Assembly: GCA_003952965.2 (NCBI GenBank)
Contig: CM025852.1
Coordinates: 14,171,811 to 14,235,810, forward strand
DNA from: Morella rubra
Taxonomy: Eukaryota; Streptophyta; Magnoliopsida; Fagales; Myricaceae
DNA length: 64,000 nucleotides
Reading direction: 5' to 3'
The position numbers were made by a program, and so were the translations under genes. The notes below the pieces were generated by a model. That model was not told where the DNA came from. It made no database searches and worked only from the letters and a program-made list of their open reading frames with translations. Positions 11,561 through 22,819 of the stretch are shown in pieces. Numbering within the stretch: position 1 is the stretch's first letter; every line of letters starts with the position of its first letter.

Positions 11561-12746
11561 GTATCGTCATATGGTGCTATTTTTCGTCTAATTGCAATTT
11601 CTGGGCTCAAGTGGAGCGTATAATCGCGAGGGAAAAGTGAAGCGTGCACATGAGAGGGAAGCCAGCATGTGCCCCCACAAAGGGCCCACGTTCTCGATCA
11701 GAGCGCTTTGGAATTCTTGTACAATGCTCAAATTTCACAGCAGAAACCAATTGCTTCTTCTTGTGTCTGCTTGGCTATCTTTGCGTCTTTCCTGACTATT
11801 CCTTAATGAGAAGCCTTAATGAGAAGAAAAGAAGGGCAGTCAGAGTTTCATAAAAAATGGGCGCTGTGAATGGTCCAATTTACCATTTGCATTTGTTTTC
11901 AAATGATGCTTTTTCTGCCTATAATTACTCAACATGTAAGAAATTATGATTATTCTCTGTTTATTGACTGACGGACGAAAAGGTAGAAAAGAAAGGGAAA
12001 AAGGCAGTTGGTTCGAACAGTCTTAAAGGGGACCAATTCTAACAACGTTGACCTTCGATAAGTGACGAATGGAATAGAAACAATCTGAAGGGTGATACGG
12101 CCCAGGAGAACAATAAACCCAAAGCCCAGCAAAGCCCTTGGCCCAGACAATGAAAAGGAGGTATAAGTAAAGAAAAATAAAGAAAAAAAAGATACGCACA
12201 ACTCTCTCATTGATAACAGAAACTAAAAAAAAAAAATATTAGACAAAGATGATTGACAATGGCATCGGAGAAATCTCCCTACAAGGAGGACTCTGAGTTC
12301 TAGTAGGTTTATTTTGTTTGCGGGAGGAAGGAAGAAGAATTTGGACCTTTTAACCCATCCCAAGTACTGGACTTCAAGTCTAGCTCCCTCGGACTTTCGG
12401 CCCAGTGGATGTTGTGATAAGTCGGTTAAAAATGACATCATCACCGAGATTAATGACTCAACGAAGAAGGAGCGAGATACATCCATTCGTCTCTCTTCTA
12501 ATAAATCAAAAAGAATTACTGAATGAATACGAGTTGTGGCGAATGCTGGAGGCAACTCTAATGCATGTTCATGCTAATAGAAGTGCGGATCCAATACCAA
12601 GACGACTTCTTTCTCAGGAAGTGCATATATAAATGAATTCTTGAAACAGCCAACAGGCAATTGCACTACCTTAGGAACTGCACTAGCAAGTTCTTCCTTC
12701 ATACGGTAAACTAGGTGAATTTAACGAAATCATGCCGGCTGTACCT

Positions 12747-12804
12747 TCATTTAGGATCGTCGTCACTCTCATTCCAATGATCCAAAGCTATCGGGTGGCC
12801 ATAC
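12747..12804 (-). other. Candidate terminal exon of an unrecognised gene
   Basis: On the minus strand a strong acceptor (long pyrimidine run then CATTCATCAG) precedes an 18-codon frame, YGHPIALDHWNESDDDPK, that ends in TGA. The acidic tail and the splice site look real, but the preceding exon was not found and the family is not recognised. An identical segment lies at 46228-46285. Confidence 0.25.
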
Positions 12805-12981
12805 CTGATGAATGGAAAAGAAACACAAAAAGATTTACAAATCGTCAACTATAATTAAAGAAACAATAAATCAGTATAAACAAGAATATGACGAAAAAAA
12901 AAGATTACTATTGTTTTAAATGTTTGGTATTCTGCAGGTTTCTATAGTGGCAAGTAAGATTGGATTCAAGAAGGAAATAAG

Positions 12982-13185
12982 ATGTCGCCATCGAGGACAA
13001 AATTTGTTATCCTCCATAATTCAGAAGATGAAAAGGATGGACGGGAAGTACGTGAGCATAAGGCAATGGAGAAGCGACTGATGTGCGTGTTGATGGGATC
13101 ATGGGCTTTTTTGTTTTATTTCTTTGTTGTGGCTATATTGCTATTTATAGTCGTGGTTGGGAACGCGTCTATCTTTCACCCCTAG
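12982..13185 (+). other. Hypothetical 67-residue ORF with one membrane segment
   Basis: The ORF has a charged N-terminal half (EDEKDGREVREHKAMEK) and a hydrophobic C-terminal half (AFLFYFFVVAILLFIVVV) that could span a membrane. It is preceded by an acceptor-like TTCTGCAG at about 12933-12940. It may be a last exon or chance; no family is recognised. The copy at 46463-46666 is identical. Confidence 0.15.
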
Positions 13186-13666
13186 CATTAAGTATGTGTT
13201 GTATTCGCCTTTCATTGTAAGTATTGGTTGTACCCACACACATACTTGGGGTTGTAGGTCTTGATTGTATCCACATCCCTCTCAGGTTGTTGTAAATCTT
13301 TCTTTGTTGGAAGTTTGGTAGTATTGACACGGGTTCTTAATTTTTTGCAATGTGTCCATGTTTGTTTAATTTGGTGGCGTCTTTGTTAAATAATCTTCTA
13401 AATATCAATTGTCTCCAAGTGTTTTATGAATTAAAGTTTAGGCCTTTTTCAATGAGCTTATACCCAAAAGGTAATACAAGACGTTGCTTATACATGAAAG
13501 ATCATGCAATTCCCTTTTCAAGCATTTCGACAAAAATTAATCATAAAAAATAACCTACTCAATTGTGTACCCAATGTACTCAATTTGATAACATTTTCAA
13601 ATATATCAAAATTATAACTCCATGTACCTAATTGTCAATTACACAACCTGCTTGAGACTCCAACAT

Positions 13667-13770
13667 AAACATTAAAACTCCAAGCAAAGACATATGTACA
13701 AATCCATGTACCAGCTCACTTAAACATTATAACTCCAAGCAAAGACATATGTATAGCTCCATGTATCCAA
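13667..13770 (+). repeat. Imperfect tandem repeat, about 49 bp x 2
   Basis: Units at 13667-13715 and 13722-13770 share AACTCCAAGCAAAGACATAT and neighbouring bases. It lies just downstream, in gene sense, of the Mutator-like transposase exons and may belong to that element. It recurs at 47148-47251. Confidence 0.55.
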
Positions 13771-14058
13771 ATTACATCTCCATATATCAAAAAATGGAGT
13801 ATCCCACAGAATTAGCTCTCGCCACCAGCTCATGCACAAAAATGAGCCAAACAAACTTCTATTTTGATTTACATCTACAAACAAACAAAGAATGTCTGTC
13901 ACTGGGTAGATTTTGTTTCATCTCTAGATTTCTTTCCAGTACTGGTCGTTATCCCTACTAGTGGCTATGTTCCAGCAACCTGCTCAGCGTTGCCATGCAC
14001 ATAACAACATTTATCTCACCTCATTTAAATCATATCCTAAAAAACAAAAAATGTAAAC

Positions 14059-15130
14059 TTATTCATCAAAATGGTCTTGAACAATTACCTCGCTATTTTG
14101 ACCCTTAACCTTCAGGGGCCTAGGCCTAGGCGCATTTCTCTGAGATGAATTTTCCTACATTTGATTTACAATTGAAGTGTATTACTTATTTTCAAGATGT
14201 TAGACACCTATAAAGATAACATAACACAAATTGCAAAGTATTTTGTTGAAGCTTAACTGTTGCCTCATGCAACGCATCCCCTTATCAATTGGTTGTTTAA
14301 CATTGAAGGCATCCTGAGATGCTCCAAAGGTTCCAGTCCCATCCTAGAAAAAAATTAAAAAAGAAATCAAAACGAAAGTTGCATAATACTTACTTGGAAC
14401 TCTAATCCAAAATAAGATATTACTCTGAACTATACTTTATTCACACCTCTCGGCTTGTACTTCTTCTTTTTAAGATGCTTAGGCGTCTCTCCTACTCCAG
14501 ATGTCTCAGCCTCATCCTACAAAAAATAAGGTATAATTATAATATGGTTAGCACACAAAAGAAGATTAATTTGATATAATTCTCAATTTTAAAAAACTAT
14601 ACCTTCGTTGCTTTCTTTTTAGGGGACTTTTTTTGGATATATTTGTCGATCCCTCTAAGAGGTAGCTTTCATTTTCTAGTATTATGGCCCATAGCCCCAC
14701 ATGTACCACACCAAATTATACAACCCTTATGTGCGACCCTCCTAACGGGCGGTGGAGGCTCATCCGTAGCTCTCGTCCTTGCCCTCCTAGGCCTTCCCGG
14801 CCTTGCCTTAATCTTTGGAGGTAGAATCAAGTTAGCTATCACTTTTGGCCATTCTTTCGGACCAGGGATAGGGCTTATTGAAGCTGCATATGTCCTTTTG
14901 TATGTGTCCATGCAGAAGTAGTCATTGACCAATGACTCAGGCTCCTACCTCGTATAGTACATGGTCGAAACCGCATGAGGACAAGAATGCCATTAATCTA
15001 CCATCTGCCACACGTACAACTTTTATCGCATATGTTCACCACCCTCCATGACTTCGTGTGGTGGTCTACCTCAAATTCCACCTGTCACCCCATCGACAAA
15101 TATAGTGTCTGCCATCACTTTTTGATCACT
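14059..15130 (-). pseudogene. Mutator-like (MULE/MuDR) transposase, C-terminal exons, degenerate
   Basis: Reading the minus strand from 15085, FEVDHHTKSWRV and CTCGRW lead into a SWIM zinc-finger region (CPHAVSTMYYTR in a shifted frame). Then come LVNDYFCMDTYKRTY, IPGPKEWPKV, a PGRPRRARTRA basic stretch and a final knuckle, CGTCGAMGHNTRK. This order is the C-terminus of plant MuDR-type transposases, which excise and insert Mutator-like elements. After a TGA, three short exons follow with good acceptors: DEAETSGVGETPKHLKKKKY (about 14447-14515), DGTGTFGASQDAF (about 14240-14344) and ENSSQRNAPRPRPLKVKG ending at the stop at 14059. The DDE catalytic domain is absent and the SWIM region is frameshifted, so the gene is dead. 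Confidence 0.75.
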
Positions 15131-15993
15131 TAAGTTTTGTCTGAATGTGGAGGCATATGTCAAAGAATGTATCTTTTTATACCCTCATGATCGATGTGTT
15201 TTTCTTTTAAGTTGCATTTTTTTTATGTCATTTAGACACTGTGGCATGGTGCTCTACGTCCCGATACATGATGCTAATGTCATACACGTGGCGGCTTCTC
15301 ATTGGGCGTGCCATGTTCCTTCATTACCTGACTGGACATGTAAGTAGCGGAAGTTGATGGAAGGATGAAATCGACAAACAAAAATAACTAGGGACTGATT
15401 TGAGCAAATTTGAAACTCGGGGACCATTTTTTAAAAGGTTGAAAAACTCAGGGACTAATTTGGTGATTTGGTGATTAACCCTAGAAATGATATTGCTAGA
15501 ATTTTTACAAGGCATGATGTTGGAAACATTCAATTTAGACCCAATTACAACATCTAGAGTGGGATGAATAGGTATTTTTCCCTCTAATTAAAAATACTAT
15601 GACAATTCTAGAACACGTTCTAAAATAGTCAGGTCTAGATTTAAACAATGACAAAATAATTAAGGAAAAAGTAAATCAAATTCTAATCACGCATTGGAAA
15701 CGATTTTATTCACGAAGTTGAAAACTTTTGAAGCACTTTCGAAATAAAAACCACAAAAGGTTATCAGTGCCACCTAAAATCCACAAAGAAGAGAAACCTT
15801 GCAAACGATGATTAAAACACTGCAAACCCTTTTGTTGATTGACAATCTCGATGTAATGATCTGAATAACCCTACTCGGACCCACACCATGCAAAAACAAC
15901 CTCAGACCTTTGAGCCTCTTCTTATGGATGCTTCACGAATGGTCTCGTTCTTCAACAACGGAACTACTCTAGCAGTCTGAAAGCTTCAACAAG
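15131..15993. other. Degenerate repeat DNA, possibly an old LTR fragment
   Basis: There is no gene. About 15390-15480 has a 'GGGACTGATTTG ... GGGACTAATTTGG' repeat. About 15550-15580 has 'ATCTAGAGTGGGATGAATAGG', which resembles the edge of Sirevirus-type LTRs in style ('CCTAGAGGGGG...GAATAGG' at 19656). I infer an older LTR remnant into which the CACTA element at 15994 inserted. Confidence 0.3.
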
Positions 15994-18841
15994 CACTACA
16001 AAAAAACCGACCTTTAGCAGCGGTCAGAAACTGTTGCTAAAGGTCAAAATACCACTGCTATAGCTCCGTTGCAATAGGTCTGTAGCGGCAGTTTAGGCGA
16101 TCGCTGGTGAAGACGCCAATCAATAGTGGCAGTCATCTAGAGGAGTTTGTGACTACCGTTATAGACTCAAAGTGCAATTGTGCCTTTTTTTCTTTGCAGC
16201 ATGCTACAAGTCTTTAGCAGTGTTTGCAAAACGCTGCTATAGACTACTCTACTGTGGCATTTGTTAAAAGCTAAATCGAATTTTAAAAACGCTGCTATAT
16301 GTCTATAGAAACATTTTTGTGACTGCCGCTAAAGGTCTATGCCAGCATTTTTTTTTTTTTGCTAGCATTTTAGAACGCCACTATATCAGTTTTAAAAACG
16401 CTGCAATAGATACATGTGTAAAAACCTGCGTTTTTTTCTATATTTTCCTATAATAAAAATTTTATTATAAATTTTAATTGATTGATTCAAAAAGAGAAAA
16501 GTGTAATAAAACAAAATATATTTCATCATTGACTAAATAACCACGTCCTACAAGTTTTGCAATAAACACAAATAAGTTCTAAAAGTTTCTCAGTAGTCTA
16601 AAAACTAACAAGTAATGATATTTAACAACAAATAACTATAACTTTAATCCTTAGTAGCTTCAACACCTGCACCAGCACCATCTGCAGCACTATCTGCACC
16701 AGCATCATCACTCACCATCAACATTGTCTGCAATTGCAATATTGAAAAATTAACAAATAATAATGACATGAACAAAGATAAAAATAAATAAATACAAACA
16801 CAAGAGCTTAGTACACACTTAAAATTAAATTAATGGCAGTCTTTATTTATGTTAGTATCTTACCATCAAACTTTTTCCGGCTTGCATGAGATGATTTAGG
16901 AATTGATGGTGGAACTTGGTCAGGATTGGGATTGGCAACACTTTGGTTTTCACGTTGCTCCTACAAAAATTAAACAAACAATTAACTAGAAAAATACATA
17001 AATAGAATCGATAGTGATTATGTGAGGGTAAGTAACTAAAATTTCTACCCAAGCTTTAGCCATCATTTGGATTGTAGATTGAAGCGATGAAATTGTAGAC
17101 TCCATAGTCTTCATTTTATCCCGCATTTTCATCATTTCCTTGTTATTAGAGGATGCGTGTTGAGTGGATATTCTGCTGTTGTTGGTAGGATGAGATGAAG
17201 GAGTTGGTCCTAGTCCAACACCTCGAATGCAACCATGTCGTTCTGACCAATCACTTGTGCATAGCGGTCAGATGGTGACCAACTGATGCTGCCACCCATT
17301 CTGCATTGGCTCAAAGTTTGTGAACTTGCAGGATCATTCACTTGAATCTCCTTCATTCGCCTCTGAAAGAATAGAACATACAATTAAATTATGAATTAAA
17401 ATTTGCACATTCAAATCAAAATTGATGTAATAGTGACATACTATTTTCTCTGCTACATCCGGATTCATTGGAGACCCGTCAAAACGTGAATGGACAGCTT
17501 TATACAACTCTGCTCGATCAATTGGAACTTGTTTCTCTTTTTCCTGCATCACAAACACCATATGGAATGATGAAATTGTAAATTACTTATAAGAATCCTA
17601 ATAATAACAACTATACCAGTAAACAAACTAATTAAGTACTATGTACCAACTCGTGAGCATGACGTGCAAAGCTCCTAGATCCTGCAGTGTGTAGCAATGT
17701 TTTGAGCGTTCGGGAATGGTTTAATTCAAAGGGAGAGAAACGGTGAATTTTGACATTTTTTAAGACAAGTCAAAGCTCACCGTTTTGAGAATTTTTTTTT
17801 TTTAAATTTATAGTTTTTCAGTTTTTTTAATAATAAGGTATATACATGTTATGCGTTTTTAGTAAATTAAAATCAATTGTAATTTGTAATAGTATTTAAA
17901 AATCTTTATACTTAGTATTAAATACATAGCATATTATTTTACACTCTTTTTTATAACTAGTATAATAATCTTAATTAAAATAGGTTGGTAGTAATAATAT
18001 ATAATACTTATAATTTAAAAGTATAATGTCTTCTATATAACATTCCATGATTTGTTATATGTGTTTATCATATAGATGATATGTGCTAATTAACCTAAGT
18101 ACTTTATATGTATGTACCTATATACCTAATGACTAAATCATAGCCTCTAAGACCATATATTAAATTATGTATTTTAATTGCATGAGCTAATCTCTCAATA
18201 TCTTTTTGTTTGAAATTAAATAATATGTCTAATTAAATAGTATTATATTACTAATTATTCAAAATATATATGCTCATTATAAGTATGATAATAGATGTTT
18301 TCTAAACTACTTAGATTTAGTCAATAAATATGCAATTACCATAACAACCATAGGTATAATTTAAAATATATCATATAACAACTTCAATTTTCATAACAAC
18401 CCTCTAATTCCATATTTTATTAAGTAGGTCCTTTAAAATAAAATTTTTCAAATACATGACAAAATAAAATTATATATGAAAAGGAATATAATAATATATA
18501 AAATAATTATTAACATTAAATAACTTATAATTAATAAATAAAATTATTATTTTTACTTATACCTATAGCAACGTTTGTTGGCACAAATGCTGCTAAAGGT
18601 GGGCGATTTAGTGGTGGTCACAGTGACCACCGCTATAGATACCCAATTTTTAGTAGCGTTTGTGCACAAACGCTGCTAAAAATTAGACCTATAGTGGCAG
18701 TTGTGGAAAAACGCCGCTAGAAGTCAAACTTTTGGCGGCTGAAAAATGCCGCTAAAGAGACTGCCTCTATAGGTGGGTTTTTTTATTTTTTAGCAGCAGC
18801 GTTTGTGGACAAACGCCGTTAAGACCAGTTTTTTTGTAGTG
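15994..18841. mobile_element. CACTA (En/Spm) transposon with intact ends, non-autonomous
   Basis: The left end is CACTACAAAAAAACCGACC and the right end is the inverted complement, ...TTTTTTTGTAGTG. The 3-bp target duplication is AAG (15991-15993 and 18842-18844). Both subterminal regions (16000-16430 and 18560-18830) are packed with 'AAACGCTGCTA' and 'GCTATAG' repeats in both orientations. Such arrays are where the TNPA-type protein binds in this superfamily. At 2848 bp it lacks the TNP2-type catalytic transposase. Only a remnant of a second gene is left inside, so movement would depend on a full-length relative. Confidence 0.93.
16649..17700 (-). pseudogene. Ptta/En/Spm-type (Transposase_24) gene, C-terminal exons
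   Basis: Minus-strand exons with consensus-like splice sites encode HTAGSRSFARHAHELV (about 17640-17700) and KQVPIDRAELYKAVHSRFDG (about 17445-17547). They continue with MKEIQVNDPAS through SDRYAQVIGQ and RGVGLGPTPSS to a coiled-coil-like KMRDKMKTMESTISSLQ (about 17060-17360). EQRENQSVANPNPDQ follows (16865-16958, donor GTAAGA), then an Ala-rich tail ending near 16649. The RAEL-Y-DG-P block and the GLGPTP phrase are hallmarks of the plant Ptta/En/Spm second protein. There is a frameshift near 17215-17235 and no N-terminal half. The homologous exons in the second copy (50119-51110) are unusually diverged. Confidence 0.7.
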
Positions 18842-19616
18842 AAGGAAGGCTAGTTTTAAGGTGATTGGATGAGAGAAAAACCTAGCAATTTAGATTTGAA
18901 ATATCTAAGGTGTTTTTCTCTCTCGATGGGGGCTTAAAAAACAATAATTTGGCATTTTAGAGTTAGATCTCGCTCACCTAAAGTATATAAATGAATCTAT
19001 TAGTTAGAGTTCAAATAGGATTTAGAAACGAATATGAATTTTGAAAATTTATTTTTTTCCCTTGAGGAAGGGTCGAGCGACTATCAAGAGAGCTTCTTCA
19101 TTTTGAATTAGCTTAAGCCAGGCAACGGGAATAAGGTAAGCAAACTCTCTTTGTGAAAAGTCACATCATTTGCTCGAGCTAGTTAGGGCATGTATAAGGA
19201 GCGAACCCTCTATGTGAAAATTCACAACATTGGCTAAACGAAATCTCTCTCTAAAATTCCACACCATTTGCTCTATCCAACTAGCACATATTTGGCTGGC
19301 GAAACCTCTCTATGGAAAGCCACATCTTTCAATCAAGCCAGCTAGTGTACATCTGGCGAGCGAGTGCTCTCTATGATGTCTTTACATGGTATGTTCGAGC
19401 TTTGGTGAACTCATTAGAATCTTCATTGTTTAGGTCTTAATGAGATCAACTCTTCATCTTCTTAATTATCACTTATATTTAAGAGACACTAGACACGATA
19501 CAACTTAATTTCAACTTTCATTCGACACACACAGAAGAAGCCAATACAAATAGAGACCCACAATATTGATGTGCTTCATTGAAAAAATAATGTGTTATGA
19601 AATTTCATATAGATAT
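18842..19616. other. Repeat-rich flank with about 60-bp degenerate tandem repeats
   Basis: There is no gene. Between about 19130 and 19385 four to five units of about 60 bp recur with the pattern 'GGCGAACCCTCTxTGTGAAAAxxCACA ... TTGCTC ... CTAG'. The region probably continues the LTR-like remnant seen left of the CACTA element. It ends at the GATAT target duplication (19612-19616) of the Sirevirus. Confidence 0.45.
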
Positions 19617-20796
19617 TGAATGGAATTATTTAAAACTCAATACAACAACAACTGAACCTAGAGGGGGGGGGTGAATAGGTTCTGCAGCTAAAACTTTAAA
19701 TCTTTTCAATTTAACATAACGTTTTCTGCACAAACTACACAAACCAGATCAGTAAGTTCAATACCCACACGTTTTACAACAATGCAAATAATCCAATAGA
19801 CAACAAATCAATTAAGTTTGAATCTATATTCAAGATTCTTTCAAAACAAGAACACCTGAAACTTTAGTATATAGTTCACGATTATTAACTCTTTAATCAA
19901 GAACAATAATTAACAGATCAATCACCACACAAAGACACAAATCTTTTGGTTACGAAGAGAAAATCTCTTGGAAACAAATTCCAAGAGAGAAAAACTCTCC
20001 GGGCCTGTAGGCCAGGTAACGATTTCACTAGCTTTTCAAACTCAAAATACAAGGTGATCCATAGACTCAAGAATACCCAATATCCTAGTCTAACACACTT
20101 GATTTCTTACCCGAACAACACCATTCGGATCTGCTCCAATGCAGGGAATGAGAACCTCTCATCCATTCAAAAAGCTATCTACCTTTACCTAGCTATTCAT
20201 ACCTTGCCGTCCTCCATTGCGAACTCGCAACAACAGCAACACAAACTTGGCACTTGGCACTTGGACCTTCAAGATTTCAGCAACCTCCGAAAGTCTTGAA
20301 TCTCTTTTGGGGAAATAACCACGGTGATCAATCTATAGAACTAAGAATCCTAAAGAGAGGGGTTTATCTTCAAGGCTCCATTCTCAGTTCATACACAAGA
20401 AGGCTCAGAAAAATGGGGGCAGAAACATGCAAGAGAGGTTTCACGTAGAAGGCACGATATTTCTTGATTTTTCTGAACAATCTTTCGTAATAGAATCAAG
20501 GGGGTTATAAGCTCTGGGTGACTACGGTTTTAAGTGGAGGGTCTAAGGCTTTTTGGGTCTTTCATGACGTCATCCATTTAGTTATAAACGGACTAACCAA
20601 CTTCTGTTGCTGCAGTGCCCCAAATCGCGCTTCTATCTACTTGCGTCTGACTTCCAGCTAACTTGACATTTCTGGGTAAAAACTCAGCCTTTTACTTCTA
20701 TCTTCAGTTCTTCATAGTAGCTTCGAAACACCTTAATATCTCAGGAAATAAACTAAATTACATGTGAAGTATAGCCAACTAAAATAGTCCTTAACA
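19617..20796 (-). repeat. 3' LTR of Sirevirus B
   Basis: 1180 bp; in plus orientation it runs TGAATGGAATT ... CCTTAACA. It differs from the 5' LTR at many sites, including an extra ACTTGGC repeat near 20246-20262 and substitutions such as CTGTAGGCC versus CCGTAGGCC. The insertion is therefore not recent. The short ORFs inside (for example at 19946-20299) are not element genes. Confidence 0.92.
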
Positions 20797-20810
20797 ATCT
20801 CCCCCTTTGG
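20797..20810 (-). other. Polypurine tract of Sirevirus B
   Basis: On the minus strand CCAAAGGGGGAGAT abuts the 3' LTR. It is the plus-strand DNA priming site in reverse transcription. Similar GGGGGAG motifs at about 21048, 21099 and 21356 repeat the tract upstream, as is typical of Sireviruses. Confidence 0.88.
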
Positions 20811-21388
20811 CTAACTTCATGACAAACAAAAATCCCAACCCCAAGGACATGGATTCTGTTGATCACCACCACAGAACCCATTTACATATGACAAGCCTAT
20901 GAACTCTATCATAGCCTATTCTATAACTTCCTGAGATTTTCAAATACCTGCAGCAAACAACTCAGCAAACCACAATATTTATCTTGTTAGATTAAAAATA
21001 ACATCAATGCAATAGGAGTTAATTATATATTTTAGGAATACTTCTCTCCCCCTGAGACTAGTATCCCTTCCAAGATAGAGAGAGGATAGAAGGACTCTCC
21101 CCCTATGTGTTAGCATGTTTATTCAATTTACATAGGATTATAATCAACACTTCATGCTAATCAATCCAATGCAGCACAACATATAACATAGGAATCATAG
21201 AAGTTTCAGCAACTTAACATAAGGATAATAACGTTCAGCAGACCATACGAAACAGAACAAAAGTGCAACAGATAAAGTGCAGCAGATATAATAAAAGTTC
21301 AACCAAAAAGCGCTGCAAATACAGATCAACAGCAGAACAACAGAGATATACTTACTCCCCCTTTTGTCAAGAAGGGAGCCAAAGAAAA

Positions 21389-22681
21389 CTAGGCAGAGTT
21401 GTCAGCCTCAGAGAGTGAATGCGCAGTAGTTGCGCCAGCAGAGAGTTCGTTGTCCTCGTCATCCAAGGGCGAGTCAGATCGGTCAGGGTCCTCAACTCCT
21501 CCAGCCATACTCGAGGCACCTTGAGTGCCCACCACATTCAAATGCTTACATATAGTTGCTACATCATTCAGCACTTTGGACAAGGTAAGTTTCATGGTCT
21601 GTTGGGTGGCAAGCAATGAAGATTGGACAGAGGAAGAAGTGTTTGACCTCTCAGTGAGCAGTTTCAAAGCCTCAACAATATAACTCATATCAGATTGCAT
21701 GGGGCCTTGACTAGGGGAGGTAAAGGATTTTTTAAGGCCACGATGAGATTTGCTCTGGTTCAAGGTAGTAGGCCCCAGAGGTTGAGCTAAGTTTCAAGCG
21801 GGGCTCATTGCGAGGGATGGTAATGCAACTTGAACTCAGAAATTTCATGATGAGACAAGGGTATGGCAGTAAACTTGTGGTGGAGTTAGACTGAAATACC
21901 TTGATCATATGAGCACATATGTGTGAGGGCAAATCAATGCTGTCATTCACTAAAAACGCATATAGAAAACGCATGCGTTCATATGATAATTGGGATAAGG
22001 ATTTTGTCGGAAATATATTAGTAGAGACAATTCTACTAATAATTTGATTTTCCACAGAGAAGAGTTTAGAATTAAACTCTTTGGCTGTAAAGCACATGTT
22101 CTTATCAGCAAATAATGTGGCCATAGTACTAGGTGAAGGTCGGGCAGAGGCATATAAGGGAATACAGGACGATTCACCCTAGGGATACCTAGGCATTGTG
22201 CCAGGAAAGAGGGATGAACATCTAGAAAGGCTCCACGAAAATAAATGGCAAATGAATTTGTATCAGAGATGGCATGAATGTTGGAGTAAAATTCTCTTAC
22301 CACCTCCTCAGAGGGAGGAATTAGTTTGGTGAGGAGGCCTTCCCATCCTCTGGACACAATTTTGTCTGAAAACCGTAAATGCGTCAATTCATCCAGAAGG
22401 ACTTCCCTCTCCAATATGACACCCTTTGTGCTGAATTTCTTTGTATAATGTGACTCGGCCTCAACATTAAGAAACTTGGAAGCAGGTACATTGTCAGGTG
22501 AGGCATCACGTTGTTTTTCCTTTCCTTTATATAAGCGAGATGAGCTTTGAGCCACTTGGCTCTTAGTACGTTTGGAGACTGGTTCATGCACGGGAGAGCC
22601 AGGTTGTGGATGAGATGATTTGGCAGGAGAGGCTGGCCTTTTCTGAGCATTTTTCACTGCTGCATGTTTTACTCGAGCCAT
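21389..22681 (-). pseudogene. Extra 3' ORF of Sirevirus B, plant transposon protein domain (env-position ORF)
   Basis: The ORF starts at an ATG (22681) that directly follows a pyrimidine run and CAG. This arrangement suits translation from a spliced RNA. The N-terminal 90 residues are basic and Ser/Pro-rich (KRPASPAKSSHPQPGSP, SKRTKSQVAQSSS). A domain then follows with RFSDKIVSRGWEGLL, VVREFYSNI, FRGAFLDVHPSFLAQCLGI, the pattern of the 'putative plant transposon protein' family. The C-terminal part is Ser/Thr-rich and acidic. Two frameshifts (near 22140 and 21765) split it into three frames, and both are shared by the second copy. I see no membrane segment in the conserved part, so calling it envelope would rest on position only; its role is unknown. 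Confidence 0.75.
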
Positions 22682-22819
22682 CTGTAAAAAAAAATTTATC
22701 GTGAGCTTAACAATAAATGTTATAGGTAAAAACAAAGATGATGAATAGCCCATTAAATGTACGCTTACAGGGTTACCGAGACTTAGATGTCCAATATTGC
22801 AACTTACTATTACCCACAT

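Larger units (their letters stand above)
9337..14058. other. Intergenic-looking, non-TE DNA with repeated gene-5'-end-like modules
   Basis: No recognised gene was found in 4.7 kb. It contains a T26(CT)7 tract at 9575-9614, AT-rich DNA to 10320, and repeated promoter-like modules (annotated separately). A cluster of GGCCCA/AAGCCCA sites lies at 12095-12150, resembling plant site II promoter elements. A few exon-like segments are also annotated separately. A polyadenylation-like AT-rich tail spans 13180-13600. The whole block recurs at 42816-47539 with no net length change between 10401 and 13961. Confidence 0.6.

Noticed and set aside
14643-14921. 92-codon plus-strand ORF with hydrophobic stretches
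   Set aside because: Shadow of the Mutator-like transposase on the other strand, whose zinc knuckle and basic region are recognisable.
16000-18830. Regular short repeats that might suggest a CRISPR-like array
   Set aside because: They are subterminal CACTA motifs in both orientations with irregular spacing, in plant nuclear DNA.
19946-20299. 117-codon ORF repeated at 53357 and, in part, at 29198 and 62608
   Set aside because: It lies wholly in the LTRs, opposite to the element's sense, and is not kept open in the 5' LTRs.
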